Shown: positions 33,607 through 43,146, counted from the stretch's first letter. The stretch: 64,000 nt of DNA from Flagellimonas beolgyonensis (GCF_003992615.1 NZ_RZMY01000016.1:186001-250000); one strand, 5' to 3'. Notes: a model not told the origin generated them from the sequence alone. Numbers and translations: made by a program.

Positions 33607-34020
33607 CAGTGTTTCAAATTGTCATTCTGAACGGAGTGAAGAATCTAATGCGTGGAATGGTTTGACACGCCTGTCTGCCGCAGGCAGGAATTTCACTAAT
33701 ACTTTGTATGGTCAAATTGATGCCTTTTATAAGGAGAAGATTCCGCTTTTCAGCGGAATTTGTTCGACCTAAGTTTTGAACTGGTTCAAAACCGGTCTCA
33801 CAAACAAAAAAAGCCTTCCAAACGGAAAGCCTTTCATTGGCGAGCATCCTTCGATGCTTCAACCTGATTCCAATCCTTAAGATCGGAATCCAACACAACG
33901 GGACAAAGATATGGTGATTTTTCCGGAAAAAACAACTGTGGATTTTGTTTGTATTATTTTTTGGATTATTTCCTTTTTTTTGGATTTATTCCATAATTTA
34001 GTCTTCATCTTCGGCTAAAC
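33607..34020. other. Intergenic region with repeat and a cluster of hairpins
   Basis: No supported gene. 33617-33706 resembles the dispersed repeat seen at 14305, including CCTGTCTGCCGCAGGCAGG (33670-33688). 33740-33890 holds five inverted repeats: 33740-33759 (8-bp arms, ATTCCGCT), 33773-33792 (9-bp arms GTTTTGAAC/GTTCAAAAC around TG), an imperfect A-run/GCC hairpin at 33805-33834, 33843-33858 (AGCATC/GATGCT) and 33866-33890 (GATTCC/GGAATC plus ATC/GAT). The final 120 bases are AT-rich and hold the dinB promoter region. Confidence 0.45.
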
Positions 34021-35235
34021 ATGAAAAAGACAATTTTGCACTTGGACCTGGACACATTTTATGTGTCCGTGGAACGCTTGATCAACACAGAACTCAAACA
34101 CAAGCCCTTATTGGTAGGGGGCACGAGCGACCGTGGTGTAGTGGCTGCCTGCAGCTACGAGACCCGTGGATTTGGCGTGCATTCCGGCATGCCCATGAAA
34201 ATGGCCAAGGAACTTTGTCCCGAGGCCGTGGTGATCCGAGGGAATGCCGGCACGTACAGCAAATATTCAGATACGGTCACGGAGATCATCAAAGAACATG
34301 TGCCCGTTTTTGAAAAATCGAGCATTGATGAATTCTATGCCGACCTCTCGGGCATGGACCGCTTTTTTGGCTGCTACAAATATGCTACGGAGATGCGGCA
34401 AAAGATCATTCGGGAAACCGGACTCCCCATTTCCTTCGGGCTGTCGGTGAACAAGGTGGTATCCAAGGTGGCCACCAATGAGGCAAAACCCAACAACCAA
34501 CTTAAAATAGACTTTGGCCTGGAAAAACCGTTTTTGGCTCCCCTTTCCATCAAAAAAATTCCCATGGTGGGCGACAAAACCTATCAAACCCTAAGAAATT
34601 TGGGCATACGACAGGTAAGGACCATTCAGGAAATGCCCATGGATATCATGCAGCGGGTGCTGGGCACCAATGGAACTGTAATTTGGAAAAGGGCCAACGG
34701 CATAGACAACACCCCCGTGATTCCCTTTCACGAACGAAAGTCCATTTCTACGGAACGTACCTTTGACAGGGATACCATTGATGTGGTCAAACTGAAAGGC
34801 ATCTTGGTCGCCATGACGGAAAACCTGGCCTATCAATTACGGCGTGGGGATAAATTGACGGCCTGCATTGCTGTAAAGATCCGCTATTCCGATTTCAACA
34901 CCTATTCCAAGCAACTCCGCATTCCCTATACCAGTGCAGACCATGTGCTCATTCCTAAAATTTTGGACCTGTTCAACGGTCTGTACAACAAACGGATGTT
35001 GGTGCGGTTGATCGGCATCCGGTTCAGCCATTTGGTGTCCGGCAATTACCAGATCAACCTTTTCGAGGATACGGAGGAGACCCTGAACCTATACCAAGCC
35101 ATGGACTATGTAAGAAACCGATTTGGGAATCGGAGCGTGTTGCGCGCCTCGGCCATGGGTGCCAAGACCATCGGAAGCATGCACAACCCTTTTAATGGGG
35201 AACCGCCCGTGGTATTGGCCCATAGAAAACAGTAG
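34021..35235 (+). CDS. dinB: DNA polymerase IV-type Y-family polymerase
   Basis: Low-fidelity translesion polymerase of 404 residues. Catalytic carboxylates are in HLDLDTFYVSVE (D9, D11) and KSSIDEFYADLSG (D103, E104). The thumb HhH segment reads IKKIPMVGDKTYQTLRNLG near residue 180, and the little-finger domain occupies about 240-350. The C-terminus lacks a clear beta-clamp hexapeptide; the QINLFEDT at about 346 may serve. It is followed 193 bases later by a second DnaE-type polymerase, an arrangement like the mutasome pairs of other bacteria. No LexA-like or umuD gene lies alongside. Confidence 0.93.
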   Translation: MKKTILHLDLDTFYVSVERLINTELKHKPLLVGGTSDRGVVAACSYETRGFGVHSGMPMKMAKELCPEAVVIRGNAGTYSKYSDTVTEIIKEHVPVFEKSSIDEFYADLSGMDRFFGCYKYATEMRQKIIRETGLPISFGLSVNKVVSKVATNEAKPNNQLKIDFGLEKPFLAPLSIKKIPMVGDKTYQTLRNLGIRQVRTIQEMPMDIMQRVLGTNGTVIWKRANGIDNTPVIPFHERKSISTERTFDRDTIDVVKLKGILVAMTENLAYQLRRGDKLTACIAVKIRYSDFNTYSKQLRIPYTSADHVLIPKILDLFNGLYNKRMLVRLIGIRFSHLVSGNYQINLFEDTEETLNLYQAMDYVRNRFGNRSVLRASAMGAKTIGSMHNPFNGEPPVVLAHRKQ

Positions 35236-35365
35236 TCAGACCTGAGACCGCTACGCTGTTAGACACAAGATACAAGACGACCACTGGATATAAACCAAAC
35301 TTAAATCGAGAGGTCATTTAAATTCAAAATATACAAGTCGATCTCGCCTCTCGACTCCGCTCGCC
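35236..35365. repeat. Degenerate intergenic repeat upstream of the tandem array
   Basis: GACCGCTACGCTGTTAGACA, GATACAAGACGACC and GACTCCGCTCGCCCTGA recall dispersed flavobacterial intergenic repeats. No reading frame. It carries no clear promoter for the downstream polymerase gene. Confidence 0.45.
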
Positions 35366-35421
35366 CTGACAACTGACAACTGACAACTGACAACTGATAA
35401 CTGATAACTGATAACTGATAA
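35366..35421 (+). repeat. 7-bp tandem repeat array (8 copies) before second DnaE
   Basis: Four copies of CTGACAA (35366-35393) followed by four copies of CTGATAA (35394-35421), 56 bp in total, differing by one C/T base. The array ends 7 bases before the TTG start of the second DnaE gene. A length change of this array could change translation or transcription of that gene, but similar short-word repeats also occur as neutral debris in flavobacteria. Confidence 0.9.
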
Positions 35422-35428
35422 CTAAAGA

Positions 35429-38428
35429 TTGTACCTCAACTGTCACACATATTACAGCCTACGTTTCGGGACTTTCTCGGAGGTGGAACTATTGCAGTTG
35501 GCCCAACAAAACCACGTGACCCAACTGGTGCTCACCGATATCAACAATACCTCCGCCGGGCTCAACTTTGTTCGAAAGGCACCTGAGTTTGGGGTACGCC
35601 CCCTTTTGGGCATCGATTTCAGGAATGGGGTGCAACCCTGCTTCATTGGCATTGCCCAAAACAACGAAGGCTATTTGGAACTGAACGATTTTCTGTCGCA
35701 CCACCTTCACCACGAACTGAAAATACCGGACAGGGCACCAAGCTTTAAACACGCATTTGTGGTTTATCCTTTTGAACAGGTACTCCTCAATGAACTGGAA
35801 AATTTCCTCGATCATGAGTTCATCGGGATTTCCATCAAAGACCTGCGTCGACTGCCGTTTTCACGATTAGCGGCACAAAGGCACAAATTGGTGGTACAGC
35901 AACCCGTGACTTTTCGGAACAAACAGGATTTTAATGCACACCGATTGCTCCGGGCCATCGACAACAATGTGCTCTTGAGCAAACTGTCCAGTGATCAAGA
36001 AGCGGACGAAGAGGAAAAAATGTACCCTGTTCAAAATCTGGCGGCAGCCTTTTCCGAATTTCCCTTTATTCTGGAGAACACCGAAAAACTGCTCAACAGT
36101 TGTACCATCCATTTCGATTTTTCCAAGGACAGAAAACCCCAAAACCTGAAAACCTATTTGGGCAGCGTAGCAGAAGACGAAAGGCTTATTGAACAACTCT
36201 GCGCCGAGGGGCTCCCCTACCGTTATGAAAAAGTGGACGAGCCCATCGCCCATCGCTTGCAGAAAGAACTGGACCTCATCAAAAAAATGGGGTTTGTATC
36301 CTACTTCTTGATCAATTGGGACATTGTTTCCGAAGCGCGCCGCAGGGGATTTTTTTATGTGGGCCGCGGCAGTGGCGCCAACAGTATTGTGGCCTACCTA
36401 TTGCGCATCACCGATGTAGATCCCATGGAACTCGATCTCTATTTTGAGCGGTTCATCAACTTGTACCGGACCAATCCCCCCGATTTCGATATTGATTTTT
36501 CCTGGAAAGACCGGCCAGCCATGACCCAATACATTTTTAAACGGTTCAAGCACGTTGCCCTGCTCGGGACTTATGTGACGTTTAAAGAACGAGGGGTTAT
36601 ACGGGAATTGGGAAAAGTCTTCGGGCTCCCGCCCCATGAAATTGATTTTTTATCGGAAGGCAGGTATAATCCCAACGAACTGGACCAAATGTCTAAATTG
36701 GTGTTGAAGTATGGCAAACTCCTGATGGGCAAACCGAATTACCTGAGCATCCATGCCGGGGGTATTTTGATCAGTGAAAAGCCCCTGCACTGGTTTTCGG
36801 CCACCCATCTGCCCCCAAAAGGATTTCCCACCACCCAATACGACATGGTGATCGCCGAAGATGTGGGCCTGTACAAATTTGACATTCTCGGGCAACGTGG
36901 ATTGGGCAAGATCAAGGAAGCTTTGGAAATTGTGGCCTACAACCAACCCGAAAAGCATGGGGATATCGACATCCACGACATCAAAGGCTTTAAAAAAGAT
37001 GGAACCATCAACAACTTGGTCAAGACAGCACAGTGCATGGGCTGTTTTTATGTGGAATCGCCCGCTATGCGCATGTTGCTGAAAAAATTGGAAGTGGACA
37101 ACTATTTGGGACTTGTGGCAGCCAGCTCCATCATCCGGCCCGGAGTGGCCAAAAGTGGGATGATGCGGGAATACATCCTACGGCATCGAAACCCAGGGAG
37201 AGCCGAAGAAAAAGGACACCCGGTTATGTTGGACATTATGCCCGACACTTACGGCGTGATGGTCTACCAAGAGGATGTGATCAAGGTGGCCCACCATTTT
37301 GCGGGTTTGGACCTGGGCGAGGCCGATGTGCTCCGCCGTGGCATGAGCGGCAAGTTCCGTTCCCGGGCAGAGTTCCAAAAAGTGCAGGACAAGTTCATTG
37401 CCAACTGCAGAAAAAAGGGCTATGACGAAAAGTTGATTTCCGAAGTGTGGAACCAAGTGGCCAGTTTTGCCGGTTATGCCTTTGCCAAGGGGCACTCCGC
37501 TTCCTATGCCGTGGAGAGTTACCAAAGCCTGTTCCTTCGGGCCTATTTTCCGTTGGAATATTTGGTGGCCGTGCTCAACAACGGAGGTGGATTTTACCGT
37601 TCGGAATTCTACATCCATGATGCCCGGATGTTGGGAGCCACCATTCACCCTCCTTGCGTGAACAACAGCATGGGGGTAAATCGGATCTATGGGAAGCACA
37701 TCTATTTGGGATTGATGTACCTGCGGGACCTTGAAAACAGGGTCATGGAGCGCATCATTAAGGAACGGCTGCAGCACGGGGCATTCACTTCCATGGAAGA
37801 TTTTTTGGACCGCGTGTTCATATCGATGGAACAATTGGCCATCCTTATCCGTATCGATGCGTTTCGGTTCACCGGCATCAACAAACACGAACTGCTGTGG
37901 AAGGCACACCTCATGCTCTCCAAGAACGACCGGTTGGAGCATCCCAAGCTATTCCCGCCAAGACATCAAAACTTTCAGATTCCGAAACTGAACACCACGC
38001 AGTTGGAAACCGCCTTTGAACAGCTCGAACTTTTGGGCTTCTGCCTTTGCAGTCCCTTTGAGCTTTTGGCGGAACCTCCCAAAAACGCCCACGGGCAAAG
38101 AGACCTTCCCCAATACCTGAACAAACATATCGACATTTATGGCTATCTGGTGACCGTAAAGAATACTTCGACCCACGATGGCAAGCGCATGTATTTTGCC
38201 ACTCTGGTGGACCAGCATGGCGAAGTCTTCGATACCGTACTTTTTCCCCCGGTCGCTGCCAAGTACTATTTCCGGGGCAAGGGCATTTACCGCTTTTATG
38301 GCAAAGTGGTGGAAGAATTCGGGTTTTTGAGCATCGAGGTCGTCAAAATGCAGAAGCAGGATTACATCCAAGACCCCCGATATGCCGACATGCGGACCAG
38401 CAAAAAAAGGTTGGGTTCGAACAAGTGA
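35429..38428 (+). CDS. Second DnaE-type DNA polymerase (likely error-prone)
   Basis: C-family polymerase of 999 residues without the fused exonuclease of the replicative copy at 46137. The PHP domain starts at once (YLNCHTYYSLRFGTFS); the first PHP metal motif reads NCH instead of HxH, so nuclease activity of the PHP is probably lost. Polymerase motifs: GRGSGANSIVAY near residue 312, the Asp pair PDFDIDFSW near 350, VMVYQEDVIKVA, AFAKGHSASYA. A C-terminal OB-fold region (IDIYGYLVTVKNTSTHDGKRMYFATL) ends the protein. The TTG at 35429 is the only start that includes the PHP opening motif. Pairing with polymerase IV suggests a translesion role, as with DnaE2; this is inference. Confidence 0.9.
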   Translation: MYLNCHTYYSLRFGTFSEVELLQLAQQNHVTQLVLTDINNTSAGLNFVRKAPEFGVRPLLGIDFRNGVQPCFIGIAQNNEGYLELNDFLSHHLHHELKIPDRAPSFKHAFVVYPFEQVLLNELENFLDHEFIGISIKDLRRLPFSRLAAQRHKLVVQQPVTFRNKQDFNAHRLLRAIDNNVLLSKLSSDQEADEEEKMYPVQNLAAAFSEFPFILENTEKLLNSCTIHFDFSKDRKPQNLKTYLGSVAEDERLIEQLCAEGLPYRYEKVDEPIAHRLQKELDLIKKMGFVSYFLINWDIVSEARRRGFFYVGRGSGANSIVAYLLRITDVDPMELDLYFERFINLYRTNPPDFDIDFSWKDRPAMTQYIFKRFKHVALLGTYVTFKERGVIRELGKVFGLPPHEIDFLSEGRYNPNELDQMSKLVLKYGKLLMGKPNYLSIHAGGILISEKPLHWFSATHLPPKGFPTTQYDMVIAEDVGLYKFDILGQRGLGKIKEALEIVAYNQPEKHGDIDIHDIKGFKKDGTINNLVKTAQCMGCFYVESPAMRMLLKKLEVDNYLGLVAASSIIRPGVAKSGMMREYILRHRNPGRAEEKGHPVMLDIMPDTYGVMVYQEDVIKVAHHFAGLDLGEADVLRRGMSGKFRSRAEFQKVQDKFIANCRKKGYDEKLISEVWNQVASFAGYAFAKGHSASYAVESYQSLFLRAYFPLEYLVAVLNNGGGFYRSEFYIHDARMLGATIHPPCVNNSMGVNRIYGKHIYLGLMYLRDLENRVMERIIKERLQHGAFTSMEDFLDRVFISMEQLAILIRIDAFRFTGINKHELLWKAHLMLSKNDRLEHPKLFPPRHQNFQIPKLNTTQLETAFEQLELLGFCLCSPFELLAEPPKNAHGQRDLPQYLNKHIDIYGYLVTVKNTSTHDGKRMYFATLVDQHGEVFDTVLFPPVAAKYYFRGKGIYRFYGKVVEEFGFLSIEVVKMQKQDYIQDPRYADMRTSKKRLGSNK

Positions 38429-38466
38429 GCGGAATACCGTAACTTAGGATGTAGAATCCAACATCC

Positions 38467-38835
38467 ATGAAAATCCGCATCAAAGGCAATACGATCCGAT
38501 TAAGGCTTACCCAATCCGAGGTACGGCAATTATCAGAAACCGGCAACGTAAGGGAAACCACTCCATTTGGCCCAACAACGTTTCGCTATCAGGTGGCATT
38601 GCATCCAGATATTGAACAGCTACAAGCAAGCTATGCGGACAATCAGGTGACTCTTTTGGTCCCGGAAACCATGGGAAAAACATGGTTCCAAGACGAAACC
38701 ATAGGTTTTGAAAACCAAATGGTTCTTCCCGAAGGCAATACCCTGCATCTATTGCTGGAAAAGGATTTTACCTGTTTGGAAAATCGCTCGGAAGATGAAT
38801 CGGACAATTACCCCAACCCAAAATTGCAATGTTAA
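38467..38835 (+). CDS. DUF7009 small protein
   Basis: Soluble 122-residue protein that starts MKIRIKGNTIRLRLTQSEV, which I associate with DUF7009. Its middle (YADNQVTLLVPETMGKTWF) is beta-rich and its tail acidic with two cysteines (C108, C122). It precedes a molybdo-oxidoreductase gene by 7 bases, and I infer a linked accessory or chaperone role for that enzyme, which no motif proves. Confidence 0.75.
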   Translation: MKIRIKGNTIRLRLTQSEVRQLSETGNVRETTPFGPTTFRYQVALHPDIEQLQASYADNQVTLLVPETMGKTWFQDETIGFENQMVLPEGNTLHLLLEKDFTCLENRSEDESDNYPNPKLQC

Positions 38836-38842
38836 GTCGACC

Positions 38843-41155
38843 ATGGAAAAAGAGACCCAACGAAACGTATCATTGACCGGGAATATACAATTCACAGGAC
38901 TTCGCCTTAAGGAGCCCATGCAAATTTCTGCCGGATTTACAGGTGTAAAGGAAGCCATGCGGCACACGTTCAAGGAAATGGGAATCGTTCGGTCGATGAA
39001 AACCCTTTTGGAAATGAACCAAGAGGACGGTTTTCGGTGTCCGAGCTGCGCGTGGCCCGTTCCAGAGCATCCTTCCAAAATTGCAGAGTATTGTGAAAAT
39101 GGGGCCAAGGCCTTGGCCGATGAAGCAACCCGGGACCATATTGGAGCGGAATTCTTTGCCAAACATTCCGTGGAGGAGCTTTCCCAACTCTCGGATTATG
39201 AACTGAACAAATTGGGCCGGGTTGTGGAACCTTTGGTACTGAAACCCGGAAAAGTCCATTACGAACCGATTTCGTGGCAAGATGCCTTCGAATTGATCGC
39301 TGATGAACTCCATCAATTGAAAGACCCCAACGAGGCCATTTTTTACACCTCCGGACGGTCGAGCAACGAGGCCGCTTTTTTATACGGGATGTTTGCCCGT
39401 GCCTTTGGCACCAACAACATGCCCGATTGCTCCAACATGTGCCATGAATCATCGGGAGTGGCCCTTTCGCAGACCCTTGGCATTGGAAAAGGCTCCGTTA
39501 CCTTGGATGACCTTTATGGCGCAGAGGTAGTTCTGGTGGTCGGTCAAAACCCAGGCACCAATCATCCGCGGATGCTCTCGGCATTGGAAAAATGCAAGAA
39601 GAACGGTGGTAAGGTCATCAGCATCAACCCACTGGAAGAAACCGGGTTGGTCAATTTTAAAAATCCCCAAAATGTTTCGGACATGTTGGGCAGTGGCCAA
39701 CCGATGGCCGACGTCCACCTACCTGTTCGGATTAATGAAGATGTAGCACTGGCCAAATTGATCTTGAAGAAATTGGTTGCTTTGGATGCCAAAAATTCAA
39801 ATGTACTGGACCACCCCTTTATTGTGGAATATGTGGAGGGCTATGACGCGCTCATTGAGGACCTGAGGCAGTACGATGAAGAATTCTTGCAGCGCAGAAC
39901 CGGGGTATCAATGCGAAAAATTGACCAAGTGGCGCAGCTATTGGCCGAAAATTCCAAAATCATTGTGTGTTGGGCCATGGGCCTTACCCAACATAAAAAT
40001 GCTGTTGAATGTATTCAGGAATATGTGAATATCCTCTTGTTGAAAGGCGCCATTGGCAAACCATTTGCCGGGACCTGCCCGGTTCGCGGACATAGCAATG
40101 TACAGGGCGATCGTTCCGTCGGCATTATGCATTATGTAAACAAAACCTTGAATGAAAAAATAAGGGAACATCTCAATTTTGACCCTCCAACCGAACCGGG
40201 CTACGATACCGTGCATGCAATTCAGGCCATGCATGATGAAAAGGCCAAAGTGTTTATTTGTTTGGGAGGCAACTTTGTTATGGCTGCCTCGGATACGGCA
40301 TATACGGCAAAGGCCGTTCAAAATTGCAGTCTTACCGTCCAGATCAGCACCAAATTGAACAGAAGCCATTTGATCACGGGAAGAACGGCCCTCTTGCTGC
40401 CGACCTTTGGCCGTTCCGAAAAGGATGAGAAAAATGGGACTGCCCAATTTTTGACCATGGAAAGCAGTACCGGCAAAGTGCGTCAGAGCAAAGGGATATT
40501 GAAACCGGCCTCGGAGCATATCAAAAGTGAACCGGAAATCACTGCTTTGATGGCCCACGCGTATTTTAAGGGCAACCATAGCATGGATTGGTTTGCATTG
40601 GGCCAGAATTATGACCTGATTCGAGAATTGATCGACAAAACGGTGAAGGGCTTCGAAAACACAAGTGAACGGTCCAAGGGATTTGGCTATTATTTACCGA
40701 ACAATGTAAGGGAACGTGACTTTCGGATGCTGCCCAACGGTATGGCCCGTTTGACCATCAACACCTTGCCCGAACATAATCTACAACCTGACGAACTGCT
40801 GTTGATGACGATTCGTTCCCATGACCAGTTCAATACGACCATTTATGGATTAAATGACCGTTATCGGGGCATCCACAACGAACGTAGGGTGGTATTCATG
40901 AACAAGAAGGACATGGCCAAAAGAAACCTGCAACGTTTGGATGTGGTCAATTTACACAGTAATTATGGAGGTGTCAAACGAACGGCAGAACAGTTCTTGG
41001 TAGTGCCGTACAACATACCTAAAGGGAACATGGCTGCGTATTTTCCCGAAACCAATTTACTGGTGCCCATAGACCAATTTGCCGACAAAAGTCAGACTCC
41101 AATCAGTAAATCTATTAAGGTCATTGTAGAGAAAACCAATGATACCTTCCATTAA
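38843..41155 (+). CDS. Molybdopterin oxidoreductase, FdhF/YdeP-like
   Basis: Protein of 770 residues from the ATG at 38843. It has the bis-MGD oxidoreductase alpha-subunit architecture: cofactor-binding segments DCSNMCHESSGVALSQTLG, VVLVVGQNPGTNHPRMLSAL and FAGTCPVRGHSNVQGDRSVGIM in the middle, and a C-terminal MGD-binding domain (about 640-765). The N-terminus has a PSCAWPVPE pair of cysteines in place of the [4Fe-4S] CxxCxxxC set of formate dehydrogenases, typical of YdeP-like proteins. The substrate is unknown; acid stress or formate have been suggested for relatives. A separate DUF7009 gene lies upstream. No twin-Arg signal is seen. Confidence 0.88.
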   Translation: MEKETQRNVSLTGNIQFTGLRLKEPMQISAGFTGVKEAMRHTFKEMGIVRSMKTLLEMNQEDGFRCPSCAWPVPEHPSKIAEYCENGAKALADEATRDHIGAEFFAKHSVEELSQLSDYELNKLGRVVEPLVLKPGKVHYEPISWQDAFELIADELHQLKDPNEAIFYTSGRSSNEAAFLYGMFARAFGTNNMPDCSNMCHESSGVALSQTLGIGKGSVTLDDLYGAEVVLVVGQNPGTNHPRMLSALEKCKKNGGKVISINPLEETGLVNFKNPQNVSDMLGSGQPMADVHLPVRINEDVALAKLILKKLVALDAKNSNVLDHPFIVEYVEGYDALIEDLRQYDEEFLQRRTGVSMRKIDQVAQLLAENSKIIVCWAMGLTQHKNAVECIQEYVNILLLKGAIGKPFAGTCPVRGHSNVQGDRSVGIMHYVNKTLNEKIREHLNFDPPTEPGYDTVHAIQAMHDEKAKVFICLGGNFVMAASDTAYTAKAVQNCSLTVQISTKLNRSHLITGRTALLLPTFGRSEKDEKNGTAQFLTMESSTGKVRQSKGILKPASEHIKSEPEITALMAHAYFKGNHSMDWFALGQNYDLIRELIDKTVKGFENTSERSKGFGYYLPNNVRERDFRMLPNGMARLTINTLPEHNLQPDELLLMTIRSHDQFNTTIYGLNDRYRGIHNERRVVFMNKKDMAKRNLQRLDVVNLHSNYGGVKRTAEQFLVVPYNIPKGNMAAYFPETNLLVPIDQFADKSQTPISKSIKVIVEKTNDTFH

Positions 41156-41308
41156 CTTTTGAAGTTGCTTAATTCCTAAAATACTTGAGTGCTTCAGTTA
41201 AATACCTCCATCAATTAAAAATTAATATCCATCAATTGATTTAGGACATCTATAAACTTCTCTTAGAATCAAGGATACATTCTTCCTATTATTGTTCAAA
41301 AATTTATT

Positions 41309-41932
41309 ATGAGAAAGTATCTTCAATTGATTTTAATTGCATTAGTTGTTTCCGTTAATAATGTATCCTGTACCGGTGATACCGGTGAACAAGGACCACA
41401 AGGACCACAAGGAGCCCAGGGAATTCAAGGAGAGCAAGGACCACAGGGCGAACAAGGAGAGCAAGGAGCCCAAGGAGAGCAAGGAGAGCAAGGACCACAG
41501 GGCGAACAAGGCCAAGATGGGAATGCAAATGTGAAGAAATTGATTATTGATACCAGTCAATTTTCAGGAAACCAATGGAAAATCGATGTCCCTGAATTTA
41601 CCATTGATTTGATACAAAACAATTCCTTTATGTTTTACCTTGATATCGGTGGAATATATTATTTCATACCAGGAACAATTTCAACAGATCCAGTTCTGGA
41701 CGTTGCTGTGGCCATGTATGAAGGAAAACTTATAATCAACTTTTATGATGCCAATAAAATTGGTTTTGATTTTCCTGCAAACATTGTTCAGAATATCACA
41801 ATTATAATAGCGGAAGCTTCCACCCTATCTTCAAAATTGGGTAAAACCGACATCATAAAAAATCTCGAAATTAAGGGCGTGGACGTCTACAATTATGATG
41901 AGGTAATGGATTTTTTCAATTTGAAACGATAG
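41309..41932 (+). CDS. Collagen-like repeat lipoprotein
   Basis: Lipoprotein of 207 residues: signal peptide with lipobox NNVSC (C21), then about 16 uninterrupted Gly-X-Y triplets (residues 23-72), rich in GEQ and GPQ, then a 135-residue globular part ([20 protein letters not shown] ... [14 protein letters not shown]). Gly-X-Y tracts form triple helices that present adhesins or binding domains on the surface. The repeat DNA contains near-identical long copies, so triplet number may vary between strains. The globular part is not recognised. Preceding 150 bp are AT-rich with no clear promoter. Confidence 0.85.
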   Translation: MRKYLQLILIALVVSVNNVSCTGDTGEQGPQGPQGAQGIQGEQGPQGEQGEQGAQGEQGEQGPQGEQGQDGNANVKKLIIDTSQFSGNQWKIDVPEFTIDLIQNNSFMFYLDIGGIYYFIPGTISTDPVLDVAVAMYEGKLIINFYDANKIGFDFPANIVQNITIIIAEASTLSSKLGKTDIIKNLEIKGVDVYNYDEVMDFFNLKR

Positions 41933-41967
41933 CTAAATTAACAGGCAAGTCAGTCTTAAGCACCTGA

Positions 41968-43146
41968 TTATTTAAAGGCAGAAATGCCGGTAATATCTGC
42001 CCCTGTGATCAATAGGTGGATGTCGTGGGTACCTTCGTAAGTGATCACACTTTCCAGGTTCATCATATGGCGCATAATACTGTATTCGCCCGTTATGCCC
42101 ATTCCTCCCAACACTTGCCTGGCTTCCCTGGCAATTTTGATGGCCATTTCCACATTGTTGCGCTTGGCCATGGAGATTTGGGCCGTGGTGGCGCGACCTT
42201 CATTTTTGAGTTGCCCCAATCGGAAGGCCAACAATTGTGCTTTGGTAATCTCCGTGATCATCTCGGCCAACTTTTTCTGTTGCAATTGGTAGGCGGCAAT
42301 GGGTTTTCCAAATTGGATACGCTCCTTGGCATAACGTAAGGCGGTATCGTAACAATCCATGGCAGCGCCAATGGCACCCCATGCAATACCATATCGTGCT
42401 GAATCCAAGCAACCAAGCGGAGCGCCCAATCCGTTCTTGCCCGGCAATAGATTTTCTTTGGGCACTTTCACATTGTCAAAGATCAATTCACCAGTGGCCG
42501 AAGCCCGAAGCGACCATTTGTTGTGAGTTTCGGGGGTAGAGAAACCTTCCATACCACGCTCCACAATCAACCCATGGATGCGCCCTTCTTCATTTTTGGC
42601 CCAAACCACCGCTACATCGGCAAAAGGGGAGTTGGAAATCCACAGCTTGGCACCATTCAGCAAATAATGATCGCCCATGTCCTTGAATTTGGTTTCCATT
42701 CCTCCCGGGTTGGATCCATGGTTGGGTTCGGTAAGCCCGAAACAGCCCATCCATTCACCGGAGGCCAATTTGGGCAAATATTTTTTACGTTGTGCTTCCG
42801 ATCCGTAGGCAAAAATGGGATACATCACCAAAGAAGACTGAACCGATGCCGTGGAACGAACACCACTATCACCCCTTTCGATTTCTTGCATGATCAAACC
42901 ATAACTGATCTGGTCCAAACCCGCTCCACCATATTCCTCCGGAATGTAGGGTCCGAAAGCCCCTATTTCGGCCAATCCACCTATAATTTGTTTCGGAAAC
43001 TCTGCTTTTTGGGCATATTCCTCAATAATGGGAGATACATCCCTTTTCACCCATTGACGGGCAGCATCCCTCACCAATTTATGTTCTTCGGACAATAAAT
43101 CGTCCAAATTGTAGTAATCAGGGGCTTCAAACAAATCAGGCTTCAT
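41968..43146 (-). CDS. Glutaryl-CoA dehydrogenase
   Basis: FAD enzyme of 392 residues of the acyl-CoA dehydrogenase family, converting glutaryl-CoA to crotonyl-CoA in lysine and tryptophan breakdown. Family motifs: FGLTEPNHGSNPGGMETKF near 140-160, KLWISNSPFADVAVVWAK, QFGKPIAAYQLQQKKLAEM. The catalytic Glu is in TYEGTHDIH near residue 371, in the loop typical of the glutaryl branch instead of the medium-chain enzyme. No electron-transfer partner gene is adjacent. Soluble, single gene. Confidence 0.9.
   Translation of the reverse strand: MKPDLFEAPDYYNLDDLLSEEHKLVRDAARQWVKRDVSPIIEEYAQKAEFPKQIIGGLAEIGAFGPYIPEEYGGAGLDQISYGLIMQEIERGDSGVRSTASVQSSLVMYPIFAYGSEAQRKKYLPKLASGEWMGCFGLTEPNHGSNPGGMETKFKDMGDHYLLNGAKLWISNSPFADVAVVWAKNEEGRIHGLIVERGMEGFSTPETHNKWSLRASATGELIFDNVKVPKENLLPGKNGLGAPLGCLDSARYGIAWGAIGAAMDCYDTALRYAKERIQFGKPIAAYQLQQKKLAEMITEITKAQLLAFRLGQLKNEGRATTAQISMAKRNNVEMAIKIAREARQVLGGMGITGEYSIMRHMMNLESVITYEGTHDIHLLITGADITGISAFK

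Noticed and set aside
33614..33898. A minus-strand frame with a CETGFEPVQNLGRT stretch that looks tRNA-derived.
   Set aside because: A T-arm-like GGTTCAAAACC is present, but no matching acceptor, D or anticodon arm was found, and the palindrome GTTTTGAAC/GTTCAAAAC explains it.
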